From: Pseudo-nitzschia pungens
Lineage: Eukaryota; Bacillariophyta; Bacillariophyceae; Bacillariales; Bacillariaceae
Direction: 5' to 3'
NCBI GenBank assembly: GCA_037355855.1
Contig: CM074761.1
Span: 1,116,001-1,180,000, forward strand
DNA length: 64,000 bases
Part shown: positions 31,293 to 41,983 of the stretch, piece after piece
Position numbering within the stretch: the stretch's first letter is position 1
Layout: each line of letters opens with the position of its first letter
Notes under the pieces: generated by a model
Databases searched by the model: none
What the model saw: only the letters and a program-made list of their open reading frames with translations
Told to the model about the DNA's origin: nothing
Translations under genes and position numbers: made by a program

Positions 31293-32357
31293 GTTAACGG
31301 GAGCATTTATTCCGACGGCGGTCTGAACGAATGCACATCAGGCATAAAGTTTTGAAAGATCCTGGAAACTACTCAAGTGCTCGGCTTCTGATATCGTTCA
31401 TCGACGACGAACCAATGAGCTCCATGACGGTTCTTCGGCTTCGATTGGTTGCCGCAATTTTCCAAAACGACACACTTCTCACTGGGATCGATCCGGTGTT
31501 TGTCGAATCTGCTTTCCTGCTTTCCTAGACTCCGATAAACTATGCCAGTGCGATGTCGCCCTGACATCCATGCCATTACTCTTACTGCGAGGCAAATAGT
31601 TACTGTCTCCTCACAGATACTTGTTTACATGACATGCGTTTGTTGTACGATGGATGATCTTACGTCTTTCGAACTTCGCTGTCAGATGTCAGCTGCTGAT
31701 TTCGGCGGCGTTGCAACATCTTGAAAGGATTTTATTTGTCGACAGTCCCAGTAAACCTTACCGGTACGGTACGTGTAGATGATGAGAACCTTTCTCTTTT
31801 TTGATGCTCGTCACGCGCTAAGATATCTTTTGTTGACGCAATCATTACCGGGACGGTAATCTTAGGCAAGCTCACCCGTACTTTTGGCACATACCGCATG
31901 CCGATTGTATGATTAAGGTTAGAATTTAGAACTAATAGGCTCTACGATGATTTTTAGCCTTTAGCCTTACCAAAAATAATTCTGAGTAAGTAGTCACGGG
32001 CGTGACGTCATGAGATTTCAGTGCCGTATGGGAAGAGGAAACTGATGACAAGAGTTGCACTTTCTCCAATCAAAAGTTATCTGTTACGTCATATTCATGA
32101 ATGGTGTGGTAGTTGTTGTATGACATACGTCAGCCCTTATCACAGGAACGCTTATTGGTCGTCTCGAAGTAAGGTTTTTACGACACAAGATACTGCAGCA
32201 AAAATCCCGCAGAATTTGAAAGAAGCGACCAGTTTGCAATGAAAACTTCACCTGCTTCAGTGTCCTCCCTGATTTCACACCCTCAATATCTTCCCGACAC
32301 CCTCTTGTCATATTCGGAAAGCATTAGCAAACCAAAAGACTTGTCCTTACATTAAAG
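31293..32357. other. Upstream region of the iota-carbonic anhydrase gene
   Basis: No convincing gene. A GGTACGGTACG/CCTTACCGG cluster lies near 31750-31930. A TGACGTCA palindrome occurs at about 32003-32010, roughly 350 bp upstream of the carbonic anhydrase start. TGACGT-type words are known cAMP/CO2-response elements of diatom carbonic-anhydrase promoters, so this is a candidate regulatory site, not a proven one. Confidence 0.4.
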
Positions 32358-33884
32358 ATGAAGTTCTCTACCTCTGCCCTCTTTGTTGTTGCTGCGGCCG
32401 CTGCTGCCTTCGATGGCGCCAGTGCCTTCGCCCCCGCCACCCCCGTGGTGTCCCGGGTCTCCAGCGCCAATGTCGCTGCCCCTACCTCGGCCACCGAGTT
32501 GAACATGGGACTCCGCAGCTTCTTCTCTCGCAACAAGAAGATCGCCAGATCCACCGCTGGAAAGGACATCTCCAAGGACGAAGTCCGTGCTTTGTTCAGC
32601 CTCTGGAACAATGCTTTGGCCACCGGTGACTCCCGCTTGGTTGCCAGCCGATATGCCACCAAGTCCGGTGCCGTCTTGTTGCCTACCGTCTCCGATACCC
32701 CCCGTACCGATTTCGACTCCATCAAGGACTACTTCGATGCCTTCCTCTTGAAGGAACCTCAAGGAGAAATCCTTTCCGGAGACATTCGCATCGGTGACGG
32801 ATGGGCCCAAGATGCCGGGTAAGTTGTCAAAAAATTGATGATGGCACTGATCCATTGTCTCATCTACACAATGACATTCCGAAAATTGAACGCGCAGTTC
32901 GAATTTCCTAACGCAAACCCTCCTGTTTTTTTCTGATGCAAACACGACTGGTTCCGATCGAACAGAATCTACGAGTTCACCATGGGTGCCACTGGTGACA
33001 AGGTCAAGGCTCGATACTCTTACGTCTACGTCTACGAGAAGGGACAATGGAAGATCTCCCACCACCACTCCAGTGTCATGCCTGAGGGCATTGACATCGC
33101 CACCCCTATCAAGAAGGAGGAAGTCCAAAACCTCTTCCACCTTTGGAACGACGCCTTGGCCACTCTTGACTCCAGTTTGGTTGCCTCCCGTTACGCCAAG
33201 AACGGAGTCTTGTTGCCTACCGTCTCCGATGTCCCTCGTGACAACGCCGCTAAGATCACCGATTACTTCGACAGCTTCTTGTTGAAGAAGCCTCAAGGAG
33301 AAATCTTGGAATCCTTCGTCACCATCGGAACCAACTGGTGCCAAGATGTCGGTATCTACGAATTCACCTTGGGAGCCACCGGCGACAAGGTCAAGGCCCG
33401 ATACTCCTTCGTTTACGTTTACGAAGACGGCCAGTGGAAGATTGCCCACCACCACTCTTCTCAAATGCCTGAGGCAATCCCTGCCGCCCCTGCTCCTATC
33501 ACCGAAGCCGAGGTCAAGGCCCTCTTCTACAAGTGGAACGACGCCCTCGCCACATTGGATCCCGACACTGTCGCCAAGCGTTACTCCTCCAAGACTGCTC
33601 CTTGCTTGTTGCCTACCGTCTCTGATGTTCCTCGTACTGACTACGACTCCATCAAGGCTTACTTCGTCGACTTCACCAAGAAGAAGCCCCAGGGAGAGAT
33701 CCTCGAGTCCTACGTCACTGTCGGACACAACTGGGCCATGGACGACGGTATCTACGAGTTCACCATGGGAGCTACCGGTGACAAGGTCAAGGCCCGATAC
33801 TCCTTCGTTTACACCTTCGAAGACGGTGAATGGAAGATTGCCCACCACCACTCTAGTCAGATGCCCGAGGAAATTGTGCCCTAA
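32358..33884 (+). CDS. Plastid iota-type carbonic anhydrase with three repeated domains (LCIP63-like)
   Basis: Two exons (32358-32818 and 32966-33884; intron 147 nt, GT-AG) encode 459 residues. The N-terminus is a signal peptide ending in ASAFAP, the classical diatom plastid-import motif. Then come three copies of a SnoaL/CaMKII-association-type domain of about 130 residues. Each ends in a W-K-I-(S/A)-HHHSS-.MPE block, with the HHH at about 186, 315 and 447. This repeat and the HHHSS motif identify iota-carbonic anhydrase, first described as the low-CO2-inducible protein LCIP63 in Thalassiosira. Such enzymes hydrate CO2 in the chloroplast and can work without a metal. Domains 2 and 3 are the most alike. 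Codon use is strongly biased (TCC, GCC, AAG, ATC), pointing to very high expression. The long minus-strand open frame here is a shadow of this bias. Confidence 0.9.
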
Positions 33885-34079
33885 GGCTTCCATTCCTGAA
33901 TTGGCCGGAGCCAAATAAAGGGCCTGTCTTGCTGTAAGGCGCTCGCGGAGTGTGAGTGGACAGAGAAAAAGAAGGATCGGTGACATCCAATCGAACAGAA
34001 TGAAGCCTTAGACCACAAGTCAACGATTTTGCACACAATGTTGAAAGTAACATAAACAGTACTGTATTTTTTCCGAAGA
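33885..34079. other. 3' flank of the carbonic anhydrase gene
   Basis: Probable 3' untranslated region. AATAAA occurs at about 33913. No gene. Confidence 0.5.
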
Positions 34080-34645
34080 AAATGATCATGCCTACATTTT
34101 AGATAGTGTTATCACAACTGCCGAGCGTTGTGCATCGCTCCTTTTCAAGCAATTGACCTCACAATTGTGTAAAATTGGTGTCTGACCAGGTGTGGTTCTC
34201 TTTGATGGAATGTTTTCTTTGTTCCAGAGTGAAAGTGAAACGAAGAATACCCACAAGAAAAAATACTCCAGAACAGAGACTACGCCTACAATTTACTACG
34301 TAGATAGCATCATCACACCTGCCGAGCCTTGAGCATCGATCCTCATCAAGCAATCGAGCTCAAAACTCTTTTACTGCCGGGTCAGGTGTGGTTCTCTTTC
34401 GATGAAATTCTGTCACTATTCCAGAGTGAAACGACGAAAACCCACAAGAAAAAAGTAAGAAGAACAGAGACTATGCCTATATTTTAGATAGCATCATCAC
34501 ATTTGCCGAACCTTGCGCATCGATCCTCAACAGGTGATCGAGCCCGCAATTCTTGTATAACATTGTCCCGGATTGCGAATGGTTCTGCGGTGATGGACTG
34601 TTGTCATCGTCCCAGAGTGAAGCGACCAAGACCCACAAGATAACA
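34080..34645. repeat. Three diverged tandem repeats, unit about 185-200 bp
   Basis: The block GATAG.(G/C)(A/T)T.ATCACA...GCCGA(G/A)C begins at 34102, 34303 and 34487 (spacings 201 and 184). In each unit it is followed by GTGGTTCTCT-like and CCAGAGTGAA...CCCACAAGA blocks. Copies are clearly related but diverged. No open frame. Confidence 0.7.
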
Positions 34646-34779
34646 ATCATGAGTATAGAAGCCCCCCCCCCCCTCGCGATTCTCTCCTCGTCTAGTTGCT
34701 CAGTCTTGTTGGTTTCGATTCCCTTCGATGAGAACTTTCTGATTCCTTCTCCTGACGCCACCGATTGCTGTCGAGGAGG

Positions 34780-35700
34780 AATCCCGAGGACAGGCCCCAA
34801 AAGTTGATGTTATCCGAGCCTCGCAAGAATCGAGCCTGCAGCAAGCAAAGCTACGCGCAATGGTGCTCTGATTACGGGGATAACACCGACCGACAACCCG
34901 CGGCATGGGAACAGTGATAAACGCTCAAAAGATTCGTTGAAGACTCGCGGGGACAACTTGGATGTTGTCCGAGCCTTGCGAGAATTGCGCCTGCGTTCAG
35001 AGCTGTGGATGGCAATGCCACCAAAAGAAGAAGCGCGACGGACTTGCGTGAAGCACGAAGGATTACGGCGTTGCGGGTAGACAAGCAGTGCCGATCCTCC
35101 AGTTACGGGGACACGCCGTTCCCGTTACAGGCTGAGTGTTACGAATGGAACCGCAACGGAGTTGCGTGGAACCAGTATGCTGTTGCAAATGGAGCTGCAA
35201 CAGTGTTGCGCGGAACAAAAGAGCAACAGCATTGAAATGAGCGATAGCAGCGAAGTTGCCACGAGACAGAGGCATCATGTATGCTCGTACGGAAGTGAAA
35301 TGCACGACCTAGTAGCAGTCCCTAAGGTCTTTCGAACGACGCCAATTGCTGCGATTGATTGAATGCATCGACCGAACAAATCGATCGGGGACTACTCAGT
35401 CCGGAGACCGGCATCGAAACCGATATATGTTTGATACTACTACTACTACTATGGATACAGAACTGCTGTTCCGGGAACAACCACTGAATGAACCGGTCGT
35501 CCCGTTACAGGAGCAGCGTGGTTCGAATATATTATGATCTGCGAGTCTATGCGATCTACGAATCGGAAGCTTCTGTTCCGAGGACAATGCGGGAGCAGCG
35601 TGATTCGGACTGACGACAACCAGTCAAGCGACGACGATCGAAAGAAGTGACAAGCGATTCCGAGAACGAGCGGAACAGTCGTACCGTTCCGGGGACAGCT
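34780..35700. repeat. Second cluster of the GGGGACA/CAGC short repeat family
   Basis: Copies of the motif seen at 10.3-12.3 kb recur here in more diverged form: TTACGGGGACACGCCGTTCCC near 35104, CCCGTTACAGGAGCAGCGTG near 35500, CCGAGGACAATGCGGGAGCAGC near 35577, and CCGGGGACAGCTTGCTCACG near 35690. Paired G-rich and C-rich arms are again present. No open frame of substance. Confidence 0.45.
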
Positions 35701-36176
35701 TGCTCACGATCTTGCTCCCACTCGTGTCAAACCAAAAGCGTCCCGTCCCGTCCCGTCGCGTCCCGCCCCATCCCGTCTCTTCTTCGTTTCCTCCAAAATA
35801 AGACGGAGTACGGTACGCAACGATCCTAATTCATTTACTACGAGTTCCAACTACGTGTGTGTGCGAGTCTCTCATTGCAGCTGAACTCCATACTCATACG
35901 CATGACGTATTGTGGAGCCAATGGTTACGTAACTATCGTCAAAATAAATTCTATTGCACAATAACAATAATTGCGACCGTCAAAACGGTAAGACAACGGG
36001 TGCGGCGTCTATTGTAATTAAAACGATTTGCGCTTCCGAAATGCATCCCGTCCCGTCCCATCCCATCCCAACGCATGCGGTTTGTCGCGGCTCGGCTCGG
36101 CTCGGCTCGGCTTCGCTTCGCGTTTGACACGGAACCACCAAATTCCGGAGAAGGAAGAAGCGGAGCTCGTTGTTCG
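35701..36176. other. Intergenic region with CGTCC/CTCGG simple repeats
   Basis: CCCGTCCCGTC repeats near 35740-35780 and 36045-36070, and a CTCGG pentamer run at about 36090-36112. No gene. Confidence 0.55.
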
Positions 36177-38792
36177 TCAGCCGCCGTCGTCCGCGTCCGC
36201 GTCCCCGTCGCTGCCGCTGCCGCCGTCGTCTCGCCGAACCGTGTTGCGATCCAGCCACCGCGCCAGCCCGTACCGTCGGTAATACTCGGCCGAAGCCGTG
36301 TTCGCGACGCGGAGCGAGTTCCGCGTTCGGGTCGAGGCGAACGTGAGGCTCGTCCCGGCCGAGTCCCCGCTCCCAAAGGCGGACGAGCCCCTCGTCGCGG
36401 TTGCCGCCGGCGTCGTCGTCGTCGTCGATCGGTGCGCGGGAACGGGAGACCGAGTGCGTGACCGAGTCGGAGTCGGGGTGGCGAGCAGCAGCGATTCGCC
36501 GTCGTCGCCAACGTCGTCGTCGTCGCCAACGTCGTCGTCGTCATGGATGGTTTTGTGGTCGGGGTGGTTCCCGACGATATCTTCGGGGAAGGCGTGGATG
36601 ACGGTTCGTCCCGGATCGAAGAGCTGCGCCCTGACGAATTCCCAGACGGCCCGGCTCTCTCGCAGGAGTTCTCGTCGGTTCTGCCGCTGCCGCCGCCGCT
36701 GCTGCAGCTTGCGGCGCCGCTGTCGTTTCCGGTTGCTCCTCGACCATTCGGCGCCGCGATCGCCGCGATCTACGGACTCGTCCAGCGCGCAGCGACTCGG
36801 GGTCCCGCTGTCGAGACTCCCCGCGCGGAGGCGCTTGGGGTTCGGCGGCGTCCGGGGCGCGGTTTCCTCGGATCGCTGCCGCAATCCCCGGTTCCCCGGG
36901 GACCGCTTCCGGCGCGTTGCTCGGGCGAAAGGTTGGTCCTCCTGCTCCTGCTCCTGCTCGTCGTCGTCGTCGTTGTCCTCGGTGCTGGTTCCCCCCGGCT
37001 TTCTCGGCGATTGTTCCAAAGGGAGCTCGCAACGCGTGGCTTTGGAGGACCGCGACGGTTTATCGTTTTCTTCCTCGTCACCGTTGGCGCCCTTGTCGAT
37101 GGTTCTCCCCGGCTTTTCTGGCGACCGTGTCGCGGGAAGAGATGGCTTTTGGCTGAAGGTCTTTGAGCTCTGTTCTTCCTCTTGCGTCAACAAGAGAGTG
37201 CTGCGTTCGCTTTCCTCGCCATCGTCATTGTCATTGTCATTGTCATTGTCATTGTCATTGTCATTGTCATCGCCATCGTCCTCTTCTTCTTCTTCTTCCT
37301 CCTGGGTCGCGAGAACGTTCTGAATGAACAAACGAGAAGGATCTTCGTCTTCGGATTCGTCCTCATCATCATTATCGTCGTCGTCGTCGTTGTCACTTCC
37401 GTCTTTGTTGTCACCGCGATCGCCGTTCCGCGGCTCGCCTCTCAAATCCGTTGTCGCCTCTGTAAGTCGCACCGCGTTCCCGTTCGTGCTCGCGTTGGTC
37501 GGGGCGGTTGCGGTTCGATTCTCGCCGGCCTCGACCTCGACCTCGGCCGCGGTCTCGTCGTCACCGACGCCGTTGGCATTCGCATCGATATCGATATTAT
37601 CGATATTATCGATATTATCGATGTTATCGATATCGGCGTCGATTCCAAAGTCGGTTTTGGCCGCCTCCCACTCCCGGACCGCTTCCTCGGTGGAGAAAAG
37701 GCGCTCGGCCAGTTCCATCACGTCGGCTTCGCTGGACACCGTGGTTCTGCCTTGCGCGGTAGTCGCATTCGCATTCGCATTCGCATTCGCATTCGCAGTC
37801 GCATTCGCATTCGCAGTCACATTCGCAGTCGCGGTGCGGAGCAATCCCTTGCTCAGACGCCCAAAGGCCACGTCCCAATCGCGGACCAGCCGTCGCACCG
37901 CGGCCCGGATCGCCGTTTCGGGAGCGGCGCGTTCGTCTCCGGGACCGGTGGCACCCGCCTCGAGCCGCCGTTTCCGAGCCAGGAATCGCAGGCCGTACAG
38001 GACGTCGATTTCTTCCGTCACCGGACGAACGGTCGCGCTTCCGCGGTTGCCGCGGTGGTGGTGGTGACCGAATCCGAGCTTGGGTTCCAGCGACGACACC
38101 CGGAGCGCCACCGAATCGCTGCCGCCCGAGCTGCCGCAGTCGAGGGAATAGTCCCTCAGCAGGACGCAGGAGCCCCGCCCAAAGAAGAGGCTTTCGTTGT
38201 TGTGGTTGTTGCTGTTGTTGTGGTTGTGGTTGTTGTTGTTCCTGTGGTTCTGCTGGTCCCGATCAAAGATTTGTTTCAATGCACGCACTTCCAGGTACGC
38301 CTTAACGCTGTGAGATCCGTCCGAGACCAGCAGCCAGGCGTTGGTGTGGAGCGACAGGTTGGGCGAGGCCCCGCGCTTGCGGATGTCCCACCAATCGGTG
38401 CCCTTGGAATTTCCATTGGTATTTCCATTGGCATTTCCATTTCCATTTCCATTTCCATTTCCATTTCCATTGGCATTGGCATTGCTGCCACTGCCATTGC
38501 CATTGCCATTGGTTCCGTGGACGGATCCATCTCCCTGTCCCCGGGCCAGAATGCGAACCAGCCGGGCGCGATCGCTCCCACTCTCGGAAAAGCTCCTCGG
38601 TCGAGGTGTCGTTGCCACTGTCGTTGTCGTTGTCGTTGCCACTGTCGTTGTCGTTGCCACTGTCGTTGTCGTCGCCACTGCCGCTGTCCCGATTCCTGCT
38701 CCCCTAGTCGTGTTTGGACCGAGGGTGGTAGGGTTTCGGAGTTCCGACCCCAATTCCTCCAGCACATAGTCTTTCAACCACGGCGAGGTCAT
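36177..38792 (-). CDS. TPP1/ACD-like shelterin OB-fold protein with long disordered tail
   Basis: Starting at ATG 38792 (the only in-frame methionine near the open-frame start) the protein has 871 residues and no frame break. Residues 4-236 resemble the TPP1/ACD OB fold of the telomere complex. SPWLKDYVLEELGSE matches its PWI..L start, RARLVRILARG follows, and WLLVSDGSHSVKAYL is nearly the vertebrate LLVSDGTHSV core. FFGRGSCVLLRDYSLDC and DSVALRVSSLEP fit the last strands. Two Asn/Gly- or Asn/His-rich loops, encoded by microsatellites, interrupt the fold. The remaining two thirds are acidic and disordered, with basic patches (RKRQRRRKLQQRRRQRQ) and a C-terminal helix (AEYYRRYGLARWLDR). TPP1 proteins bind POT1 and recruit telomerase. 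The family call rests on the core motif. Confidence 0.65.
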   Translation of the reverse strand: MTSPWLKDYVLEELGSELRNPTTLGPNTTRGAGIGTAAVATTTTVATTTTVATTTTTTVATTPRPRSFSESGSDRARLVRILARGQGDGSVHGTNGNGNGSGSNANANGNGNGNGNGNGNANGNTNGNSKGTDWWDIRKRGASPNLSLHTNAWLLVSDGSHSVKAYLEVRALKQIFDRDQQNHRNNNNHNHNNSNNHNNESLFFGRGSCVLLRDYSLDCGSSGGSDSVALRVSSLEPKLGFGHHHHRGNRGSATVRPVTEEIDVLYGLRFLARKRRLEAGATGPGDERAAPETAIRAAVRRLVRDWDVAFGRLSKGLLRTATANVTANANATANANANANANATTAQGRTTVSSEADVMELAERLFSTEEAVREWEAAKTDFGIDADIDNIDNIDNIDNIDIDANANGVGDDETAAEVEVEAGENRTATAPTNASTNGNAVRLTEATTDLRGEPRNGDRGDNKDGSDNDDDDDNDDEDESEDEDPSRLFIQNVLATQEEEEEEEDDGDDNDNDNDNDNDNDNDDGEESERSTLLLTQEEEQSSKTFSQKPSLPATRSPEKPGRTIDKGANGDEEENDKPSRSSKATRCELPLEQSPRKPGGTSTEDNDDDDEQEQEQEDQPFARATRRKRSPGNRGLRQRSEETAPRTPPNPKRLRAGSLDSGTPSRCALDESVDRGDRGAEWSRSNRKRQRRRKLQQRRRQRQNRRELLRESRAVWEFVRAQLFDPGRTVIHAFPEDIVGNHPDHKTIHDDDDVGDDDDVGDDGESLLLATPTPTRSRTRSPVPAHRSTTTTTPAATATRGSSAFGSGDSAGTSLTFASTRTRNSLRVANTASAEYYRRYGLARWLDRNTVRRDDGGSGSDGDADADDGG

Positions 38793-39946
38793 GGCGAACC
38801 AACAATGCGATGTCGTCGATTCCTTGTCAATGATTTGCTGGGTGGTCGGTGTCGATTGCTTTTCGTGCAATTTGATTATGCGGTAAGGATTATGCTTTAA
38901 TTGTTTGGTTGATGGAAATGATTGACTTCGATGATTGATTCACAATTCATATTCATACTGATTTCTTTTTTCCTCATTGTTTTTTGCGTCCGTGTCATAC
39001 CTACTTACCGTACAATAAGTTTCGTTCGTGTCTTGGTCTCTGCGTTCATTTTACGCGATGTCGGTACTAGTACCACTAGTACCAATGCCAAAGGAAACAA
39101 TGCAGGGTGTTCGTGTTGCGAACGACAAAACTTCAAACTATGATCATAAGAACAATAACATATTTATAGTAAGTATGTACTCTCTTTTTTATTCATTTGA
39201 TCGATCTGTACATCCGGGTTTTTTTGACACTTATACATCCGGGTTTTTTGAACAGTTATACATCCGGATTTTTTGAGAACAGTTATACATCCGGGTGTTT
39301 TTGACACTTATACATCCGGATTTTTTGAACACTCATACATCCGGGTTTTTTTGGCATTTATACTTATACATTTATACTTATACATCCGGGTTGGTTTGAC
39401 ATTTAAAATTATACATCCGGGTTTTTTTGACATTTAAAATTATACATCCGGGTTTGTTTGACATTTAAAATTATATATCCGGGTTTGTTTGATATTTAAA
39501 ATTATATATCCGGGTTTGTTTGACATTTAAAATTATACATCCGGGTTTTTTGAACAGTTATACATCCGGGTTTTTTTGACACTTATATCCGGATTTTTTG
39601 AACACTCATACATCCGGGTTTTTTTAACACTTATACATCCGGATTTTTTTGACACTTACACATCCGGATTTGAGACATCGTTCGACATATCCGGATCTTG
39701 AATGTATGTTTGTATGTAATATCCTACGTACGGTACGCCTACATACGGTAAACTCATTAATTTTCCTGCGCTTCCGAAGCCGCACGTATGTACGGTACCG
39801 GTAAGGCGGTAAGTTACCGGTAGGTTCCATGAAAGTCGTCCACCGTTGAGAGGGTTCGACCGTTCCTCGGACTGCTTGCCCGAGCCGCCCGCCATCGACC
39901 GGATACGGATTCCGGGTTGCTTGCACCGGAGAGAGGAAAGAGAACC
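38793..39946. other. Intergenic region between divergent genes, with a minisatellite
   Basis: A shared upstream region of the TPP1-like and ribulokinase-like genes. It holds the ACATCCGGGTTTTT minisatellite (separate entry) and, at about 39715-39830, a dense GTAC/CGGTAC/GGTAAG cluster about 120 bp upstream of the kinase ATG. No gene. Confidence 0.55.
39205..39675. repeat. Minisatellite with TATACATCCGGGTTTTTTTGACA unit
   Basis: About sixteen copies of a 25-35 bp unit, core ACATCCGGRTTTTTTTGA, joined by CACTTAT, ACAGTTAT or CATTTAAAATTAT linkers. Two unit types alternate: a short one with ACACTTATACATCCGG and a longer one with CATTTAAAATTATACATCC. No coding potential. Confidence 0.9.
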
Positions 39947-41983
39947 ATGGCACGAAACCAGCGGTCCGCGCCGACAATCCCCGTATTCCTACCGCTTGCC
40001 CTCCTCGTCCTGTGGCTCTTCGTCGGTTGCTCCGAGTCGTTCTCGTCCGTGTCCACCGACGCTGCGGGAGCGACCCGGAGGGATCGACACCGGTTGCGAA
40101 TGAACGCCAACGCCAACGCCAACGCCAACGGCAGAGAGCCCGATGCTTCCGCGCGAACGCTGTTTGCCGGATTCGATCTGGGGACCTCGGGGTGCAGGGT
40201 GTCGATCATCGAGCCGATGCCCGGCGGCGGGTTTCGAGAAGTCTACAACGATTCCGTGACCTGGAGCGAGTGCGGGAAAAGCAATGGCAGCGACGACGAC
40301 AGCGACAATGGCACTGACAACGAGAACGAGAACGACGGGGAAGGAAAATACGACGATCCCGAATCGTGGTGGACCGCCATCGAGATCCTGCTCCGGGGAT
40401 GCGGCTCGTCGTCGTCGTCGTCGTCGTCGCTGCTCGAATCCATCGCCGGTATTTGCGTCTCGGGAACCTCCGCGAGCTGCCTCATGGTGGACCGGACCAA
40501 TCTGCGGGTCACGAGGCGTCCGCGAATGTACGACTACGACGTGCTGACTCGCTCCGACCGCGAGAACGAGAACGAAAACGAGGATTCCAAGTCGCGCGGG
40601 GAGCGGGCCGCGGAATTGCTGCGGAAGCACCTGCCCCCCAAGCACACCGCGCGATCCACCACGGGATCCTTCGCCAAGCTGGTCGAGTGGATCCTGCGGT
40701 CGCCGCTGCAACCCGACGAGATTCTGTGCCACCAATCGGACTACGTCTCGACCAAATTCATGAGCGCGAGCGGCGCAATGGGAGGAGGAGGAGGGGGAAC
40801 CACCCCACCAATTCAATCGCGGAGCGACTGGCAGAACTGCCTCAAGCTCGGATACGACGTGCGGAACCTGCGCTGGCCGCTGGACGATTGGATGGGACCC
40901 TGTCTGCGGGAGGCCATGGCGATCTCCAACGCCGAGAGTGGCGTCGATGCCGGCGGCGTCGGCGGAAACGACGAGGACGAGGACGAGGACGACGAGGAAG
41001 ATCCCGTCCTGCGGGTGCTGCCGGCCAGGGTGGTATCGCCGGGAGCGCCCCTCGGAAACATCGACGGAGGGGTGGCGGAGCGGCTGGGCCTGTCCGAGAA
41101 CGTGCTCATCGTGGGAGGCACCACCGATTCGAATGCGGCGTTTTACGCGGCGGCGGCATCCGGGGTCACCGGTGGTGACGGCGACGGCAAGATCACGATA
41201 CCCTACGGAACCGCCGTCACCAGTCTCGGGAGCACGACGGCCATCAAGTTCTTGTCGAAAACCTACGTCGAGGATTCGACCCTGGGTGTGTACAGCCACC
41301 GATTTCCGACGCGGGAGGTCTTTTCGACGGAAGCCACGACAACATCAACAACGACAACGTCCGGCGACGGCGACGGCGAAGAAACCGAGTCCGACAAGAC
41401 CGACGGCGAGGAAGCCTGGTTGGTGGGCGGTGCCAGCAACGTGGGTTGCGCGGTCTTTCGGGCGCTGGGATTCACCGACGACGAACTGAGAGAGCGGAGC
41501 GCGGACATGGACCCGTCCCAAGATTCCGACGCGTACCTCCGCTACAAATACTACCCGCTGTTGCCCAACAAGGTCGGGGAACGATTCCCCGCGGCCGATC
41601 CCAACAAGCAATCCGTCCTGGAACCCCTTCCCGACCACGGCAAAGACGACGCCAACGGAGACGACGCCAGGACCGAGTACCTCAAGGGGCTCTTTCAGAG
41701 CATCGCCACCGAGGTCGAGCGCAAGGGCTACCGAGTCCTGCGGGACCTGGGCGCGTCCCCGCCCTTTCCGACCACGATTGCCACCGCGGGCGGCGGATCG
41801 AAGAACCCCGTCTGGACGTCGCTGAGGCAACGGATCATCAACGAAGGCATCGATATCGACGCCGACGCCGGTACCGATGCCGGTGCCGAGTCGGTGACGG
41901 TGACGGTCCGGAGAGCCGAGCAGTCCGAAGCCAGTTACGGAGCCGCCCTGCTCGCCGCAGCTGGCTTTCGTCTGCGGGAATAG
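39947..41983 (+). CDS. FGGY-family carbohydrate kinase, D-ribulokinase-like, probably plastid or secretory-route targeted
   Basis: One open frame of 678 residues from ATG 39947 (context ACCATGG). A hydrophobic leader (IPVFLPLALLVLWLFVGCS) precedes SESFSS, compatible with a bipartite plastid presequence. The kinase starts with LFAGFDLGTSGCRVSIIEP, the phosphate-1 motif of the actin-like ATPase fold. Other family blocks are ESIAGICVSGTSASCLMVD, NVLIVGGTTDSNAAFYAAAA, GTAVTSLGSTTAIK and TIATAGGGSKNPVW. The layout matches plant and cyanobacterial D-ribulose kinases, which phosphorylate D-ribulose to ribulose 5-phosphate. Several acidic microsatellite-encoded insertions (residues about 115-135, 345-360 and 465-485) lengthen it beyond the usual 450-500. 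The frame is clean. The last codons and the 3' flank are tandemly copied just downstream. Confidence 0.75.
   Translation: MARNQRSAPTIPVFLPLALLVLWLFVGCSESFSSVSTDAAGATRRDRHRLRMNANANANANGREPDASARTLFAGFDLGTSGCRVSIIEPMPGGGFREVYNDSVTWSECGKSNGSDDDSDNGTDNENENDGEGKYDDPESWWTAIEILLRGCGSSSSSSSSLLESIAGICVSGTSASCLMVDRTNLRVTRRPRMYDYDVLTRSDRENENENEDSKSRGERAAELLRKHLPPKHTARSTTGSFAKLVEWILRSPLQPDEILCHQSDYVSTKFMSASGAMGGGGGGTTPPIQSRSDWQNCLKLGYDVRNLRWPLDDWMGPCLREAMAISNAESGVDAGGVGGNDEDEDEDDEEDPVLRVLPARVVSPGAPLGNIDGGVAERLGLSENVLIVGGTTDSNAAFYAAAASGVTGGDGDGKITIPYGTAVTSLGSTTAIKFLSKTYVEDSTLGVYSHRFPTREVFSTEATTTSTTTTSGDGDGEETESDKTDGEEAWLVGGASNVGCAVFRALGFTDDELRERSADMDPSQDSDAYLRYKYYPLLPNKVGERFPAADPNKQSVLEPLPDHGKDDANGDDARTEYLKGLFQSIATEVERKGYRVLRDLGASPPFPTTIATAGGGSKNPVWTSLRQRIINEGIDIDADAGTDAGAESVTVTVRRAEQSEASYGAALLAAAGFRLRE

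Noticed and set aside
32352..33986. Long open frame on the minus strand opposite the carbonic anhydrase
   Set aside because: It is a by-product of strong codon bias and internal repetition in the plus-strand gene; the plus strand has a targeting signal, a proper intron and clear family motifs.
37182..38900. Plus-strand frame of about 570 codons opposite the TPP1-like gene
   Set aside because: It is made of microsatellite-derived IVIVIV, RIRIRI and similar runs; the minus frame carries the OB-fold motifs.
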